Of a stretch of DNA of 64,000 nucleotides, positions 63,548 to 64,000 are shown in pieces; within the stretch, counting starts at the first letter, position 1; each line of letters starts with the position of its first letter. The notes under the pieces are model-generated. The model was not told the DNA's origin. It did no database searches and was given only the letters and a program-made list of their open reading frames with translations. This DNA is from Arthrobacter cryoconiti. Its GTDB lineage: Bacteria > Actinomycetota > Actinomycetes > Actinomycetales > Micrococcaceae. The stretch is from the NCBI RefSeq assembly GCF_020905375.1, contig NZ_JAJJBU010000023.1, forward strand, positions 62,001-126,000, read 5' to 3'. The position numbers and the translations under genes were made by a program.

Positions 63548-64000
63548 GTGCAAGTAGTGAGCATCAGCAGCCTCAAGGGCGGAGTTGGCAAGACCTCCGT
63601 CACGCTGGGCCTGGCATCAGCGGCGCTATCCGCTGGCATTCCCACCCTCGTAATCGACCTTGATCCCCACGCAGACGCCACCACCGGGCTCGCCGTTCGA
63701 GCAAGCGATGTACTGGATATTGGCCACCTGATCAAGGGTTCTCGCAAGGCCGAGCTAGCGGCAAATGTGGTGCCGTCCGGATGGCTTTCTGCCCACAAGC
63801 ACGACGGCGGCCCCTTGCCCGTGCTGGACGTCGCCATGGGTTCGGCGTTCAGCGGCATTTACGACCGTCCAGACTTGGGCCGGCGTGACTTACGTAGGCT
63901 GGCCACGGTGCTTGCACGTGCTGATCGCGACGGCTCTGCGCCCTACCAGCTGGTACTCATCGACTGCCCACCATCGTTGAACGGTCTAACCCGAATGGCC
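63548..64000 (+). CDS. ParA/Soj-type partition ATPase, 3'-truncated by window edge
   Basis: Starts at GTG 63548 (QVVSISSLKGGVGKTSVTLGL) and stays open to the last base, 151 residues. Deviant Walker A KGGVGKTS is at 10-17 with VIDLDPHADATTGLA after it and LVLIDCPPSLNGLTRM (Walker B) near the end of the visible part. The family segregates chromosomes or plasmids or positions protein complexes on the nucleoid. Because it is cut off, a partner parB or a conserved neighbour cannot be checked. The start rests on the motif location; AAGG lies about 14 bases upstream. Confidence 0.85.
   Translation, partial: MQVVSISSLKGGVGKTSVTLGLASAALSAGIPTLVIDLDPHADATTGLAVRASDVLDIGHLIKGSRKAELAANVVPSGWLSAHKHDGGPLPVLDVAMGSAFSGIYDRPDLGRRDLRRLATVLARADRDGSAPYQLVLIDCPPSLNGLTRMA

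Noticed and set aside
1-64000. Mobile elements, prophage, tRNA or rRNA genes
   Set aside because: No transposase, integrase, terminal repeats, or cloverleaf and rRNA signatures were seen; the gene order is that of conserved core genome.

Overview
The window looks like a chromosomal segment of a Gram-positive actinobacterium of the Micrococcaceae / Arthrobacter type. The evidence is the moderately high GC content, frequent GTG and TTG starts, a GlnE adenylyltransferase beside a second type I glutamine synthetase, a DivIVA/SepF/YggT division cluster next to mur-fts genes, a polyphosphate glucokinase, a class II DAHP synthase, and an idsA - Rv2175c-like - kinase - aroG - acyltransferase - fadD15-like order that matches mycobacterial synteny. 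MurE has DDPH where meso-diaminopimelate-adding enzymes have DNPR, which fits an L-lysine peptidoglycan. Almost all of the window is conserved core genome. I saw no transposase, prophage, CRISPR array, tRNA or rRNA.

Layout. (1) 1-10.6 kb is a glutamine block: the 3' part of glnA, a glutaminase, a two-gene glutamine-type ABC transporter with a fused binding protein and permease, glnE and glnA2. Between the transporter and glnE lies the oddest gene of the window. It encodes a Sec-secreted protein made almost entirely of 19 copies of a Trp/Pro-rich peptide (core QLVPWIWPYS), 17 of them in a 17-residue unit whose 51-bp DNA repeat is unchanged from copy to copy. (2) 10.7-16.3 kb holds panB, a small SPOR-like protein, map, ppgK, nrdR, hisD and a membrane protein. 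(3) 16.3-42.1 kb is one long minus-strand division and cell-wall cluster, read in transcription order as mraZ, rsmH, ftsL-like, ftsI, murE, murF, mraY, murD, ftsW, murG, murC, ftsQ, ftsZ, pgeF, yggS, sepF, yggT, divIVA, lspA, rluD, dnaE. Stop/start overlaps (ATGA, GTGA, TTGA) are common. Three GTGGAG boxes with a 10-bp period lie upstream of mraZ, and two adjacent inverted repeats lie in front of ftsZ. (4) 42.7-55.8 kb carries a DUF3040 protein, dinB, a lipoprotein, a polyprenyl diphosphate synthase, an Rv2175c-like DNA-binding protein, a LysM/transglycosylase protein, a four-PASTA Ser/Thr kinase, aroG, a PlsC-type acyltransferase, an esterase, a membrane protein and a ROK glucokinase. (5) 55.9-64 kb carries a FadD15-like acyl-CoA ligase, a MinD/ParA-like ATPase with a long disordered N-terminus, pyruvate carboxylase, and the start of a second, Soj-type ParA that runs off the window.

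How the genes fit together. The first block makes, modifies, imports and degrades glutamine. The central cluster builds lipid II (MurC-F, MraY, MurG), polymerises and crosslinks it at the septum (FtsW, FtsI) and positions the division machinery (FtsZ, SepF, FtsQ, FtsL, DivIVA). The PASTA kinase and LysM protein are plausible wall sensors and remodellers. Acyltransferase, esterase and acyl-CoA ligase genes serve lipid metabolism. The tandem peptide-repeat gene is the best candidate for something undescribed: its architecture is like a multicopy peptide precursor (prepro-pheromone or multi-core peptide), but I see no modifying enzyme, dedicated protease or immunity gene beside it.
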